Source: Vibrio hyugaensis (GTDB lineage: Bacteria > Pseudomonadota > Gammaproteobacteria > Enterobacterales > Vibrionaceae). From it: DNA of 64,000 nucleotides. The DNA lies in the NCBI RefSeq assembly GCF_002906655.1, contig NZ_CP025794.1:2666001-2730000 (forward strand), read 5' to 3'. Positions 18,295-31,546 of this stretch are shown here, piece after piece. The position numbers were made by a program, and so were the translations under genes. The notes beneath the pieces are model-generated. The model was not told where the DNA came from. It saw only the letters and a program-made list of their open reading frames with translations, and ran no database searches. Numbering within the stretch: position 1 is the first letter of the stretch; every line of letters starts with the position of its first letter.

Positions 18295-18606
18295 ATGGAA
18301 CAAGAATTAGTCGTGATGGAAATTATCTGCAACGCGGGTGAAGCCAGAAGTTTGAGTTATGAGGCATTGCGCCTATCGAGAGAGAAAAACTTTGCAGTAG
18401 CGGAAGAAAAGCTTTCTCAAGCGAAAGAGTGCATTAACAAAGCGCACCTGATTCAAACGCAATTGATTGAAGAGGACCAAGGAGAGGGCAAAGTGCCAAT
18501 GACCTTGGTTATGGTGCATGCTCAAGATCATTTAATGACGACCATCTTAGCGCAGGAAATGGCGGTAGAAATCGTCGCATTGAACAAGCAAATTTCTGAA
18601 AAGTAA
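18295..18606 (+). CDS. PTS IIA component, lactose/cellobiose family
   Basis: This 103-residue all-helical IIA has the active-site region MVHAQDHLMTT: His75 is the phospho-acceptor and Asp78 the metal ligand by analogy with lactococcal IIA-Lac. It receives phosphate from HPr. The frame opens at 18250, but the ATG at 18295, preceded by CGGAGAG, gives the family-standard N-terminus (MEQELVVMEIICNAGEARS). Confidence 0.93.
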   Translation: MEQELVVMEIICNAGEARSLSYEALRLSREKNFAVAEEKLSQAKECINKAHLIQTQLIEEDQGEGKVPMTLVMVHAQDHLMTTILAQEMAVEIVALNKQISEK

Positions 18607-18616
18607 GGAAGCGACG

Positions 18617-19939
18617 ATGCCGAGAAATGCAATCAAGCTCGCCATTATAGGTGGCGGCAGTAGTTACACTCCGGAACTTGTTGAGGGTGTTATTAAACGT
18701 TTGGAGTTCTTACCTGTTAAACAGATGCACTTTGTTGATATTGAGTCTGGGGCGGAGAAGTTAGAGATCATCACTGGTTTAGCGCAACGTATGGTCGATA
18801 AAGCTGGTGCTGACATTGAAATTAAAGCGGGTTTTGATCGTCGTGAAGCAATCAAAGGTGCGGACTTTGTTATGACGCAATTCCGTGTTGGTGGTTTAGC
18901 TGCGCGAGCGAACGACGAGCGTATTCCTATTGAATATGATGTTATCGGTCAGGAAACTACAGGACCGGGTGGTTTCGCCAAAGCATTGAGAACCATTCCT
19001 GTAATTCTCGATATTTGCAAAGATATTGAAGAATTAGCCCCAAATGCTTGGATGTTGAATTTTACTAACCCAGCAGGTTTAGTCTCTGAAGCGGTGAGTA
19101 AATATACCAAAGTGAAGAGTATTGGACTTTGTAATGTGCCTGTTTCGATGGAAATGATGATTGCCGAGATGATGGATTGTGAACCAAAAGAGCTGCAACT
19201 TGAGTTCGCTGGTTTGAATCACTTGGTGTGGGTACATAAAGCATGGCTTAGAGGAGAGGATATTACTCAAACAGTACTAGAGAAGGTTGGAGATGGTGCC
19301 AACTTCAGTATGAAGAATATTTGGGAGGAACCATGGGATCCTGCATTTCTTAAAGCGTTAGGGGCGATTCCTTGTCCTTATCATCGTTATTTCTATCAAA
19401 CAGATGCCATGCTAGCGGAAGAAAAACAGAGCGCGGGTGAACAAGGCACGCGTGCTGAACAAGTTATGGAGACCGAATCGGCACTATTTAAGCTGTATCA
19501 AGATCCTAACTTGGCTCATAAACCAAAAGAGTTAGAAGAGCGGGGAGGAGCTTACTATTCCGATGCATCATTGAACCTAGTGGACTCGATTTATAACAAT
19601 CGCAATAGTATTCATGTGGTGAACGTACTAAACAATGGCGCAATTAACGGTTTACCTGACAATGCTGTGATTGAATGTAGTGCAGTTATTGGTAGTTGGG
19701 GGGCAAAACCGCTCGCAGTAGGGGAGCTCTCGACCAACATAAAAGGACTACTTTACCAAGTTAAGGCTTACGAGCAATTAGCGATTGAAGCTGCGGTTGA
19801 AGGGAGTTATGACAAAGCACTTATGGCGTTGACCAATAATCCGTTAGTGCCTGATATTGGGCGAGCGAAATCCATTTTGGACGACATATTGAAAGCGAAT
19901 GCACCTTACCTTCCTCAATTTAAACTGACAATGCTGTAA
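18617..19939 (+). CDS. GH4 6-phospho-beta-glycosidase
   Basis: This 440-residue glycoside hydrolase family 4 enzyme uses NAD+ and Mn2+. The N-terminal Rossmann loop is IIGGGSSYTPE (residues 10-20), the metal-binding CNVP has Cys172, and NHLVW starts at 201. In this operon it should split the phosphorylated disaccharide from the PTS (6-phospho-GlcN/GlcNAc dimer, or 6-phospho-cellobiose). GH4 substrate specificity cannot be settled from motifs. It starts 10 bases after IIA, with AAGGAAGCG as ribosome-binding site. Confidence 0.92.
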   Translation: MPRNAIKLAIIGGGSSYTPELVEGVIKRLEFLPVKQMHFVDIESGAEKLEIITGLAQRMVDKAGADIEIKAGFDRREAIKGADFVMTQFRVGGLAARANDERIPIEYDVIGQETTGPGGFAKALRTIPVILDICKDIEELAPNAWMLNFTNPAGLVSEAVSKYTKVKSIGLCNVPVSMEMMIAEMMDCEPKELQLEFAGLNHLVWVHKAWLRGEDITQTVLEKVGDGANFSMKNIWEEPWDPAFLKALGAIPCPYHRYFYQTDAMLAEEKQSAGEQGTRAEQVMETESALFKLYQDPNLAHKPKELEERGGAYYSDASLNLVDSIYNNRNSIHVVNVLNNGAINGLPDNAVIECSAVIGSWGAKPLAVGELSTNIKGLLYQVKAYEQLAIEAAVEGSYDKALMALTNNPLVPDIGRAKSILDDILKANAPYLPQFKLTML

Positions 19940-19954
19940 AAAGGGATATCACCA

Positions 19955-20710
19955 ATGAAAGTGATTTTTAACGCTGATGACTTTGGCTTAACGCCCGGAG
20001 TGAATAACGGAATCATCAAAGCACACCAGCAAGGTGTGGTTCGTTCGACCACCATGATGGTAGGGATGGGGGCCGAGAAGCATGCCGTCGAATTGGCGAA
20101 ACAAAATTCTAACTTGAAAATTGGTATACACCTTCGTTTTACCGCTGGTGCTCCAATTACGGGGCACCCTAATCTTACCAATGGTAAGGAGCACTTTGTT
20201 AGTTATGCCGAGTTATGGAAAAAACAAGATTTCGATTTAAAGGCTGTGTATGAAGAAGCGCAAAGCCAAATAGAGCACTTTCTTGCTTTAGGCTTATCAT
20301 TGAGTCATCTAGATAGCCATCACCATGCGCACACTCACCCTCAATTGCTCCCTGTTATAAGAGAACTTGCTACAAAATATCGTGTACCTTTACGCGGAAG
20401 TGGGTTGTGCCATGTCAGGAATCCTGTTCGATATTTCTTTACTGATGAATTTTATGATCAAAGTGTAAGTCTCGATGGGTTGCTAAGGGGCTTGCTCAGA
20501 TTAAAGCCTCAGTACGATATTGTCGAAGTGATGTGTCATCCCGCAGAGGCCGATCAACCTCTAATACTTAGCAGCGGTTACGCGCTGCAACGAGAATTAG
20601 AGCTGCAGGTTCTGACCTCCCCGATACTTAAGCAAGAACTTGTTCAACATGGTATCGCAGTCACGGATTACTCTGAGCTTATTTCTTCTCACAAAGTTGC
20701 CAGTGTATGA
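19955..20710 (+). CDS. Carbohydrate deacetylase, YdjC/ChbG family
   Basis: This 251-residue protein begins MKVIFNADDFGLTPGVNNGI. Asp8/Asp9 and the histidines of LDSHHHAHTHP near 120-130 form the metal site of ChbG. E. coli ChbG removes an acetyl group from phosphorylated chitobiose so that it can induce the operon and be cleaved. Here it would do the same after PTS import, complementing the secreted deacetylase encoded divergently. AAAGGGATATC precedes the start, 15 bases after the GH4 stop. Confidence 0.9.
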   Translation: MKVIFNADDFGLTPGVNNGIIKAHQQGVVRSTTMMVGMGAEKHAVELAKQNSNLKIGIHLRFTAGAPITGHPNLTNGKEHFVSYAELWKKQDFDLKAVYEEAQSQIEHFLALGLSLSHLDSHHHAHTHPQLLPVIRELATKYRVPLRGSGLCHVRNPVRYFFTDEFYDQSVSLDGLLRGLLRLKPQYDIVEVMCHPAEADQPLILSSGYALQRELELQVLTSPILKQELVQHGIAVTDYSELISSHKVASV

Positions 20711-20816
20711 TTTAGGCCGCCGGCGTCGAACCCTATAATCACCTTACGACTTGCTGGTGGCCGCTTTATCTAGGTTATCTCTTCGAATAAAACATGCAGT
20801 TGGATTAAATAGCAAT

Positions 20817-21815
20817 ATGGCAAGGATAAAAGATGTCGCAGAACTCGCTGGAGTAAACCGTTCCACCGTTTCTCGCATTATTAATGGCGAAGGCAAGTTC
20901 CGTGAAGAGACAAGAAAAAAAGTCGAAGCGGCCATGGCGCAATTAAATTATCGCCCAAGTGCGATTGCCCGCTCCCTAGCGACTTCATCAAGTAACATGG
21001 TTGGTTTATTGGTGACGTACTACACAGGTGGATTTTTCGGGGAGATGATGGAGCAAGTTCAAACGGAACTAGACATCCATAAGAAGTTTTTGATTACCGC
21101 ACAAGGTCACCATTCCGCAGAAGGAGAGCGAGAGGCTATTGAGCGTTTTAATGATCTTCGCTGCGATGGTTATGTGCTTCACAGCCGTTATTTGTCTGAT
21201 GATGATTTGCGTGAACTAGCAAAGTTACCAACGCCGTTTGTATTACTTGATCGTTATGTAGAAGGTATTGAAGAGCGGTGCGTCACGTTCAATCATCATG
21301 ATGCGAGTCGAATAGCGGTAGAGCACCTTATCTCGGGGGGGCACAGGCACATTGCTTGTATTACCGGCCCTTCACAGCGTCATAATAGCTTACTTAGAAA
21401 GTTAGGTTATGTAGATGCGATGAAGAGTGCGGGCATCGAAATTGATGAAAGCTGGTGTGAAGAAGGTAACTACGGCCGTCAAAGTGGTTATGATGCAATG
21501 GCTTCTATATATAGACGGCATCCTGAAATAACCGCGCTTTTTTCTTGTAGTGAGGAGATGACGGTTGGGGCGATGCAATTTCTGCATGAACATAAGATAT
21601 CTGTCCCAGAACAAATTTCGTTAGTAAGCTTTGATAGTGTCGACCTATGTGAAAGTCTCTACCCTACGGTATCTGCGGTTCATTTCCCAATTAGTGACAT
21701 GGCGAGAGTGGCAGTGCAAACTCTTATAGGGCTAGTCAAAGATCAACAAATAGAAAGCAAGCCTATCTTTGAAGCTCAACTGAAAATACGTAAGGCCGAT
21801 AGGTCTTTATGGTAA
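20817..21815 (+). CDS. LacI-family transcriptional regulator of the PTS operon
   Basis: This protein of about 332 residues has an N-terminal LacI helix-turn-helix and hinge (MARIKDVAELAGVNRSTVSR) followed by a periplasmic-binding-protein-like sensor domain (residues 60-330). The frame opens at 20751, but the ATG at 20817 gives the canonical start. It probably represses the upstream PTS genes via GCAACCGGTTGC at 16442 and responds to a phosphorylated or free disaccharide. E. coli chb uses the AraC-type ChbR instead, so the control logic differs. The gap of about 100 bases after chbG could hold its own promoter. Confidence 0.9.
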   Translation: MARIKDVAELAGVNRSTVSRIINGEGKFREETRKKVEAAMAQLNYRPSAIARSLATSSSNMVGLLVTYYTGGFFGEMMEQVQTELDIHKKFLITAQGHHSAEGEREAIERFNDLRCDGYVLHSRYLSDDDLRELAKLPTPFVLLDRYVEGIEERCVTFNHHDASRIAVEHLISGGHRHIACITGPSQRHNSLLRKLGYVDAMKSAGIEIDESWCEEGNYGRQSGYDAMASIYRRHPEITALFSCSEEMTVGAMQFLHEHKISVPEQISLVSFDSVDLCESLYPTVSAVHFPISDMARVAVQTLIGLVKDQQIESKPIFEAQLKIRKADRSLW

Positions 21816-21968
21816 GTGCTAAAGGTTGAGTGGCCTATAGCCTACTCGTTATTGTCTATTGATGGTAAGCACATCGACGCTTTATACATCGGCCTTATTG
21901 ATGAATTCATTTACAAAATCCACTACTATTAAAGGCTTATCAAGAAGAACTAAGTCAGTAGTGGAAAA

Positions 21969-23219
21969 GTGGCAACAATTAAACTTACAGTGGATCGTAT
22001 TCAGCCCGGCTTACATATCCGTCTCCCACTCAAGTGGAACGAGCACCCCTTCCTATTAAATAGCTTCAAAATCAAAGACCAAGAACAAGTTGAGATGATC
22101 CGACACCTTGGAGTTAAGTTTGTTTATTTTAACTCAGAACAGAGCGAAGTATCGCCTCTACCAGCGAATCAGCCGCAAGTAGAAGTAAAGAAGGACGACA
22201 CTTTAGAGCTGGAAGCTCAGAAGTTATGGCAAGAGAAGCAAAAGCGCATCGAAAAGCTTAGCGCTTATCGCCGTCGAGTCATTCAATGTGAGAAAGAGTT
22301 CGAGCGTTCCCTCGCCCGTATGCGCTCTGTGATGACGAAAATACGTAACCGTCCCGCCGCTGCTGTTGATGAAGCCAAACAATTGATTGACGATATCGTT
22401 GAGAAGTTGATGTGCGATGATAATGTCACATTACATTTAATGAATGGCAAAAATGAATTTGAAGATATCTACTTCCATTCGTTGAACGTTGCTGTCATTG
22501 CTATGATGATTGGACGTGCAAAAGGATACTCCGCAGAGCAGCTTAAAGCGCTCTCTTTTGCAGCGCTCTTTCATGATATGGGCAAAATTAAAATCCCAAC
22601 GGCTATTTTACGTAAACAGTTGCCGCTCACTGAACCAGAAAGTAACTATCTTAAGCTGCACACCAAGTACGGTTTGGATATGGCGAATCAAATTGATGAC
22701 TTTCCTGAAAGCGCGAAAAGAGTCATAGCCCAACATCATGAGATGAGAGATGGCTCGGGTTATCCTAAAGGGCTAAAAGGGGATGATATCGATGAGTTGG
22801 CTCAAGTGATCATTGTGGCGAATGCTTTTGATAATTTGTGCCATACGCCAGTCCCTTCCGAACAAAAGATACCTTATACCGCGCTCTCTCATTTATATAA
22901 GAATTGCAAACATCTATATAAAGAAGAAAACCTTAATATCTTGATCAAGTTTATGGGCGTTTTTCCACCGGGAACGGTAGTACAACTTTCCAATAATATG
23001 GTGGGGTTGGTGATCTCAGTAAATGCGTCACACTTGTTGTTTCCTAATGTCTTAGTTTATGACCCTTCAGTTCCGCGTACACAAGCGCCGATTATTGACC
23101 TTGCATCAAAAGACTTAAAAATCGTAAACGCGATTCATCCATCCAAACTGCCCGAAAAAATTAGGGAGTACCTAAATCCAAGATCTCGGATTTCCTATTT
23201 CTTTGACAGTGATGAGTAG
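21969..23219 (+). CDS. HD-GYP c-di-GMP phosphodiesterase with DUF3391
   Basis: This 416-residue protein has an N-terminal DUF3391 domain (about 1-130, TVDRIQPGLHIRLPLKW) and a C-terminal HD-GYP domain. The HD pair is at 202-203 (LFHDMGK) and the HHEMRDGSGYP motif, including intact GYP, is at 256-266. It is therefore predicted active in hydrolysing cyclic di-GMP, a control point for motility and biofilm. No membrane or receiver domain is present, so the input is unknown. The start is GTG at 21969; an upstream in-frame ATG is not obvious. It lies directly before the rrn promoters. Confidence 0.92.
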   Translation: MATIKLTVDRIQPGLHIRLPLKWNEHPFLLNSFKIKDQEQVEMIRHLGVKFVYFNSEQSEVSPLPANQPQVEVKKDDTLELEAQKLWQEKQKRIEKLSAYRRRVIQCEKEFERSLARMRSVMTKIRNRPAAAVDEAKQLIDDIVEKLMCDDNVTLHLMNGKNEFEDIYFHSLNVAVIAMMIGRAKGYSAEQLKALSFAALFHDMGKIKIPTAILRKQLPLTEPESNYLKLHTKYGLDMANQIDDFPESAKRVIAQHHEMRDGSGYPKGLKGDDIDELAQVIIVANAFDNLCHTPVPSEQKIPYTALSHLYKNCKHLYKEENLNILIKFMGVFPPGTVVQLSNNMVGLVISVNASHLLFPNVLVYDPSVPRTQAPIIDLASKDLKIVNAIHPSKLPEKIREYLNPRSRISYFFDSDE

Positions 23220-23243
23220 TTATCCACAGGTTTTTGTGGGTAA
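23220..23243. other. Inverted pair of DnaA-box-like sequences / stem-loop
   Basis: A perfect DnaA box TTATCCACA (23220-23228), touching the HD-GYP stop codon, faces TGTGGGTAA (23235-23243, one mismatch) across six bases. The same bases can form a 9-bp stem, so it may be only a transcript-end hairpin. Confidence 0.4.
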
Positions 23244-23339
23244 TCTGTAGAAATCTTGGGTGTTATTTATGGGTATTTTTCTGGTTGGATGGAAAGTATC
23301 CACTTGGCATGTTTTTTTAGAAAAAATGCATTTTTAGTC

Positions 23340-23367
23340 TTGCCAAAGAAAATCTTCTCCCTATAAT
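23340..23367 (+). promoter_or_regulatory. rrn promoter P1
   Basis: TTGCCA (23340-23345), a 16-base spacer and TATAAT (23362-23367) are followed by the GC-rich discriminator GCGCATCC typical of stringently controlled rRNA promoters. The upstream sequence is AT-rich. Confidence 0.75.
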
Positions 23368-23455
23368 GCGCATCCATCGACACGGCAGACGCCACAAGGC
23401 TTCAGCAGAGTCGAGGAGGTAAAAAACTTCTGAGAAAATAAATTGAAAAAAGTGT

Positions 23456-23483
23456 TTGACACTCTCAATTATCTCGCTAGAAT
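23456..23483 (+). promoter_or_regulatory. rrn promoter P2
   Basis: TTGACA (23456-23461), 16 bases and TAGAAT (23478-23483), preceded by an A-rich UP-element-like stretch. Confidence 0.75.
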
Positions 23484-23521
23484 TCACCTCCGCTTTGAGA
23501 GAAAAACTTCTCGCAAAGCAA

Positions 23522-23532
23522 GCTCTTTAAAA
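23522..23532 (+). promoter_or_regulatory. boxA-like antitermination site in the rrn leader
   Basis: GCTCTTTAAAA matches the boxA core GCTCTTTAACA except one base, between P2 and 16S. Confidence 0.6.
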
Positions 23533-23771
23533 ATATAGACCTATCAATCTGTGTGGGCACTCGTTGATGATAATCCAATTAGAAACTTCGGTTTCAAATT
23601 AGGTTTCAATGAACTGAGTGACCAATCAAGACTTCTTTTGGCAACATTAGGGGACTTGGCACAGTCAATTCATTATCATTCTGTTGGAATGATAATAGCT
23701 TTAAAATTACTTCTTACTTTCGAGTAAGGATGAGTTTTGAAGTCAGTATTCGTTGAGCCGAACAAAATCTT

Positions 23772-25324
<1,553 letters not shown>

Positions 25325-25389
25325 TACGATGATTACTCACGATGAGTGTCCACACAGATTGATACGGTTTATAAGTAAGAGACGATACT

Positions 25390-25466
25390 GGGTCTGTAGC
25401 TCAGGTGGTTAGAGCGTTCGCCTGATAAGCGAGAGGTCGGTGGTTCGAGTCCACTCAGACCCACCA
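25390..25466 (+). tRNA. tRNA-Ile (anticodon GAT)
   Basis: A 77-nt cloverleaf with CCA encoded; the anticodon loop CTGATAA gives GAT. It lies in the 16S-23S spacer as in many rrn operons. Confidence 0.98.
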
Positions 25467-25502
25467 ATTTCCTTGGAAATTGGCACACAGTATCACACTG
25501 AT

Positions 25503-25578
25503 GGGGCTATAGCTCAGCTGGGAGAGCGCCTGCCTTGCACGCAGGAGGTCTGCGGTTCGATCCCGCATAGCTCCACCA
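25503..25578 (+). tRNA. tRNA-Ala (anticodon TGC)
   Basis: A 76-nt cloverleaf with CCA encoded; the loop CTTGCAC gives TGC. It is 36 bases after tRNA-Ile in the 16S-23S spacer. Confidence 0.98.
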
Positions 25579-25632
25579 TCTTTAAGTGTTCTTGAAAAAG
25601 AACCTTTAAAAATGGTTTCATTAAGAAATCTA

Positions 25633-25643
25633 GCTCTTTAACA
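25633..25643 (+). promoter_or_regulatory. boxA antitermination site in the 16S-23S spacer
   Basis: GCTCTTTAACA is an exact boxA core, in the 290-base spacer between tRNA-Ala and 23S. The rest of the spacer holds processing-stem sequence. Confidence 0.7.
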
Positions 25644-25868
25644 ATTTGGAAAGCTGACAAAACAATCTTTAAGATTGTTTGTAAAGTTCTCAATGTTTGT
25701 CTTTATGACAAACACCAAAAAACACATTCAAGTGTTCTTGGGAATATCACTTTTACAGTGATTATTCGAAATTGAGTCCGGCAAAATCGAACTGTCTCTC
25801 GCTCATTCAAATAATGAGAGACAACTTTGGTGATTTGAACATCAACTCGAAACTCCTTCGGGTTGTAT

Positions 25869-28759
<2,891 letters not shown>

Positions 28760-28845
28760 ACAACACCCAAGGGGTTTTGATGGACTCAATGCAAGAACGA
28801 TTGAATGTGTAAGAACTTAGAAACAGCTTTCCGAATTAAAGAATT

Positions 28846-28965
28846 TGCTTGGCGACCATAGCGATTTGGACCCACCTGACTTCCATTCCGAACTCAGAAG
28901 TGAAACGAATTAGCGCCGATGGTAGTGTGGGGTTTCCCCATGTGAGAGTAGGACATCGCCAGGCT
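28846..28965 (+). rRNA. rrf: 5S ribosomal RNA, copy 1
   Basis: About 120 nt from TGCTTGGCGACC to CGCCAGGCT. It contains the conserved CCGAACTCAGAAGTGAAAC loop. It differs from copy 2 at a few mostly compensated positions. Confidence 0.95.
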
Positions 28966-29012
28966 TTAAATTTAGTTTTTTCCTTTTTAAAAAGGTGAAG
29001 ACAAAAGTTAAG

Positions 29013-29041
29013 AGAGCCCGTTTGTAAAAGCGGGCTTTTTT
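29013..29041 (+). terminator. Terminator after 5S copy 1
   Basis: AGCCCG, a 10-base loop and CGGGCT are followed by seven T's. It lies before tRNA-Thr, so the distal Thr-5S-Asp genes need read-through or their own promoter. Confidence 0.75.
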
Positions 29042-29065
29042 AGTCCTCACGGACACAGATAATGT

Positions 29066-29141
<76 letters not shown>

Positions 29142-29148
29142 TTTACTG

Positions 29149-29183
29149 TTTGTTTTACGCTTTAAATCAAAGCTTAAAACAAA
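29149..29183 (+). other. Stem-loop between tRNA-Thr and 5S copy 2
   Basis: TTTGTTTTA/TAAAACAAA enclose GCTTT/AAAGC around an AAATC loop, a stem of about 15 pairs with one mismatch. It is probably an RNA-processing stem in the rrn transcript. Confidence 0.5.
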
Positions 29184-29196
29184 ACGTAAAGAATTT

Positions 29197-29315
29197 TGCT
29201 TGGCGACCATAGCGCTTTGGACCCACCTGATTCCATTCCGAACTCAGAAGTGAAACAAAGTAGCGCCGATGGTAGTGTGGGGTTTCCCCATGTGAGAGTA
29301 GGACATCGCCAGGTT
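29197..29315 (+). rRNA. rrf: 5S ribosomal RNA, copy 2
   Basis: About 119 nt and nearly identical to copy 1. It lacks one base in the CACCTGA(C)TTCC loop and carries paired changes in one helix (CTTTG with CAAAG instead of ATTTG with CGAAT). Confidence 0.94.
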
Positions 29316-29345
29316 CTTATTTAGACTCAAGAGTCTAACCAGTGC

Positions 29346-29422
29346 GGAGCGGTAGTTCAGTTGGTTAGAATACCGGCCTGTCACGCCGGGGGTCGCGGGT
29401 TCGAGTCCCGTCCGCTCCGCCA
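29346..29422 (+). tRNA. tRNA-Asp (anticodon GTC)
   Basis: A 77-nt cloverleaf with CCA encoded; the loop CTGTCAC gives GTC. It is the last gene of the rrn operon. Confidence 0.97.
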
Positions 29423-29430
29423 CTTATTCC

Positions 29431-29459
29431 AGACCTCAGCAGAAATGCTGGGGTCTTTT
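29431..29459 (+). terminator. rrn operon terminator
   Basis: AGACCTCAGCA, a GAAA loop and TGCTGGGGTCT are followed by TTTT. Confidence 0.88.
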
Positions 29460-29970
29460 CGTATTTACGATATTATTTTGGTCTGCGACCAACGAGTCCC
29501 GCTCGTGTGCGAGTCCAATTGAGCGCAAGCTCAGCCGCTTCAACACTTATCTAGAAATTCAGTCTTCGTGCTAGCTTTCACCGTTTTAGGGAATATGATT
29601 TTCGTTTATAGGAAAGTAAGGCTCGCAAGGTTTTGTCTGTAGCCTACAAGCCCAACTATTTATTCAGATATACGCCCCTAGTCTATCCACCCTTATTGAA
29701 AATCTACTCTGTCATTTGGTTATGTTTGAGATGCCCTCTAATGCTTTATCTATCAAGGAATGGGGCATTCAATAACACCAAGCTTATGACCCATCAAATG
29801 GTTACCTTCTTCAATAATAGCTATCTTTGTTGGTGTTCTCTTATCGGTATCACCGGCTAACCCTACTGGGTCATCACTTCTCATATTTACGCTGAAGAAA
29901 ACTTTGTTTGCTTTACTCTTATTTGCCAGAAGGATTAACCTAGTAAAGGTTCTTATGGGAGTACAACCTA
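29460..29970. other. Gene-free interval between the rrn operon and the aldehyde dehydrogenase
   Basis: I see no convincing gene in these 510 bases. Two small hairpins occur side by side, CTCG-TGTG-CGAG (29502-29513) and GAGC-GCAA-GCTC (29521-29532). A 75-codon frame at 29633-29860 has biased, unfamiliar composition and no ribosome-binding site. The last 100 bases presumably hold the promoter of the next gene. Confidence 0.5.
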
Positions 29971-31407
29971 ATGATGCAGCAGATAGAAAGTGAAACGCTA
30001 AGAGTCTTATTCGAAAGCCTGTCTTCTCAAGATGGGATTGCCGTTATTAACCCTGCGACTGAGCAAGAACTGATTCGCTTAAAGCCTAGCTCTTTGGATG
30101 AGTTAGATGCGCAAATAGAAGCGTGCAAATCGGCTCAAGTTGAGTGGGCAAAACTCAGCGCTAAAGCACGTTCCGCTTCCCTAAAAAAGTGGTTCCAATT
30201 GCTTGTAGAGTATACGGAAGACATCGCGAACATCATTACCTTAGAACAAGGTAAACCCCTTACTGAAAGTCGTGGAGAAGTCGCATACGGCGCATCTTTT
30301 GTTGAATGGTTCGCAGAAGAGGCTAAACGCACTTATGGTGAGGTTATTCCAGCCCCAGCGGTAGATAGACGCCTCTCTACCATCAAACAACCTGTCGGCG
30401 TGTGTACAGCGATTACACCATGGAACTTCCCTATTGCAATGATCACTCGAAAAGCGGCTCCTGCTCTGGCTGCGGGATGTGGGATGATCATTAAACCTTC
30501 TGAATTAACGCCTTTGACTGCTCTGGCTGTGGTGGAGCTTGCTCATCGGGCTGGTATCCCTAAAGCTCTATTGTCTACCGTTGTTTCTGAACAGGCGGCA
30601 GAGTTCGGTTTGGTATTAAGTACCGATCCTCGTATTAAGAAGATCTCTTTCACTGGTTCGACACGTGTCGGTAAGATCTTAATGAAACAAGCAAGTGATA
30701 CGGTTAAAGCCGCTTCTATGGAATTGGGTGGTAACGCACCTTTTATTGTTTTTGAGGATGCAGATTTAGAAGCTGCTGCGAATGGCTTAATTGCTTCCAA
30801 GTTTCGTAATGCTGGACAAACCTGTGTGTGTACCAACCGCTTGTATGTACATCAGAGTGTGAAAGAGGCGTTCTTAACTAAGCTTCTTGATAAAGTGGCA
30901 AGCCTGGCGGTCGGTAATGGTCTTGAGGAAAATACAACTCTTGGCCCTGTTATCACTATGGCTTCTAAGCATCGTCTAGAGGCGGTAGTCGATCAGGCAT
31001 TACAAGAAGGAGCAACAATACTTAACCAGCCTCAAAAACTCACTGGGTGCTTTATGGAGCCTGTTATCTTAGATGATGTCGAACAAGGTATGGCGATCGT
31101 GCAACAAGAGTTGTTTGGTCCGGTTTTGCCAGTCATTAGTTTTGATGACGATGAACAAGTGCTCTCGATGGCGAATGACACCGAGTATGGTTTAGCTTGC
31201 TACTTCTATACCGATTGCTTGAAACGCATTATCCGATTTAGTGAAGGTTTGGAATACGGCATGGTAGGGATAAACGAAGGGATTATCTCTACGGAAGTTG
31301 CGCCGTTTGGTGGTATCAAAGAATCTGGCATTGGTCGTGAGGGTGCTAAACAAGGTATCGATGAGTACCTAGAGACGAAGTATATCTGCCTTGGAGGTTT
31401 GAGCTAA
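29971..31407 (+). CDS. gabD: NAD(P)-dependent succinate-semialdehyde dehydrogenase
   Basis: This 478-residue member of the aldehyde dehydrogenase superfamily has the catalytic Cys285 in NAGQTCVCTNR and the general base Glu251 in MELGGNAPF. NAD-site residues are in ITPWNFPIAM and FTGSTRVGK. The extra Cys287, two residues from the catalytic Cys, is typical of GabD-type succinate-semialdehyde dehydrogenases, so this is the best call; it oxidises succinate semialdehyde to succinate in GABA/putrescine breakdown. No gabT is adjacent, so another aldehyde is possible. GGGAG lies nine bases before the ATG. Terminators follow. Confidence 0.85.
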   Translation: MMQQIESETLRVLFESLSSQDGIAVINPATEQELIRLKPSSLDELDAQIEACKSAQVEWAKLSAKARSASLKKWFQLLVEYTEDIANIITLEQGKPLTESRGEVAYGASFVEWFAEEAKRTYGEVIPAPAVDRRLSTIKQPVGVCTAITPWNFPIAMITRKAAPALAAGCGMIIKPSELTPLTALAVVELAHRAGIPKALLSTVVSEQAAEFGLVLSTDPRIKKISFTGSTRVGKILMKQASDTVKAASMELGGNAPFIVFEDADLEAAANGLIASKFRNAGQTCVCTNRLYVHQSVKEAFLTKLLDKVASLAVGNGLEENTTLGPVITMASKHRLEAVVDQALQEGATILNQPQKLTGCFMEPVILDDVEQGMAIVQQELFGPVLPVISFDDDEQVLSMANDTEYGLACYFYTDCLKRIIRFSEGLEYGMVGINEGIISTEVAPFGGIKESGIGREGAKQGIDEYLETKYICLGGLS

Positions 31408-31427
31408 CCTTCTCACGAGACAAAGAC

Positions 31428-31457
31428 GGAAGCTGGGTATATCACCTGGCTTTTTGT
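31428..31457 (+). terminator. Terminator after the aldehyde dehydrogenase gene
   Basis: AGCTGG pairs with CTGGCT through two G-T pairs, followed by TTTTTG. Confidence 0.65.
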
Positions 31458-31509
31458 TTATTGAGATAAAGGTAAATGAAGAGGGGAACTGTGAGTTTTC
31501 TTCAGATGC

Positions 31510-31541
31510 AAAAAAGCCGCATCAAGTGATGCGGCTTTTTA
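31510..31541 (-). terminator. Terminator of the first tRNA array
   Basis: AAAAAGCCGCATC, an AAGT loop and GATGCGGCTTTTT form a strong symmetric hairpin that can act in both directions. It ends the minus-strand tRNA array. Confidence 0.88.
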
Positions 31542-31546
31542 TAATA

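Noticed and set aside
29633..29860. 75-codon frame between the rrn operon and the aldehyde dehydrogenase
   Set aside because: No ribosome-binding site, no recognisable motif and unusual composition; kept as a gene-free interval.
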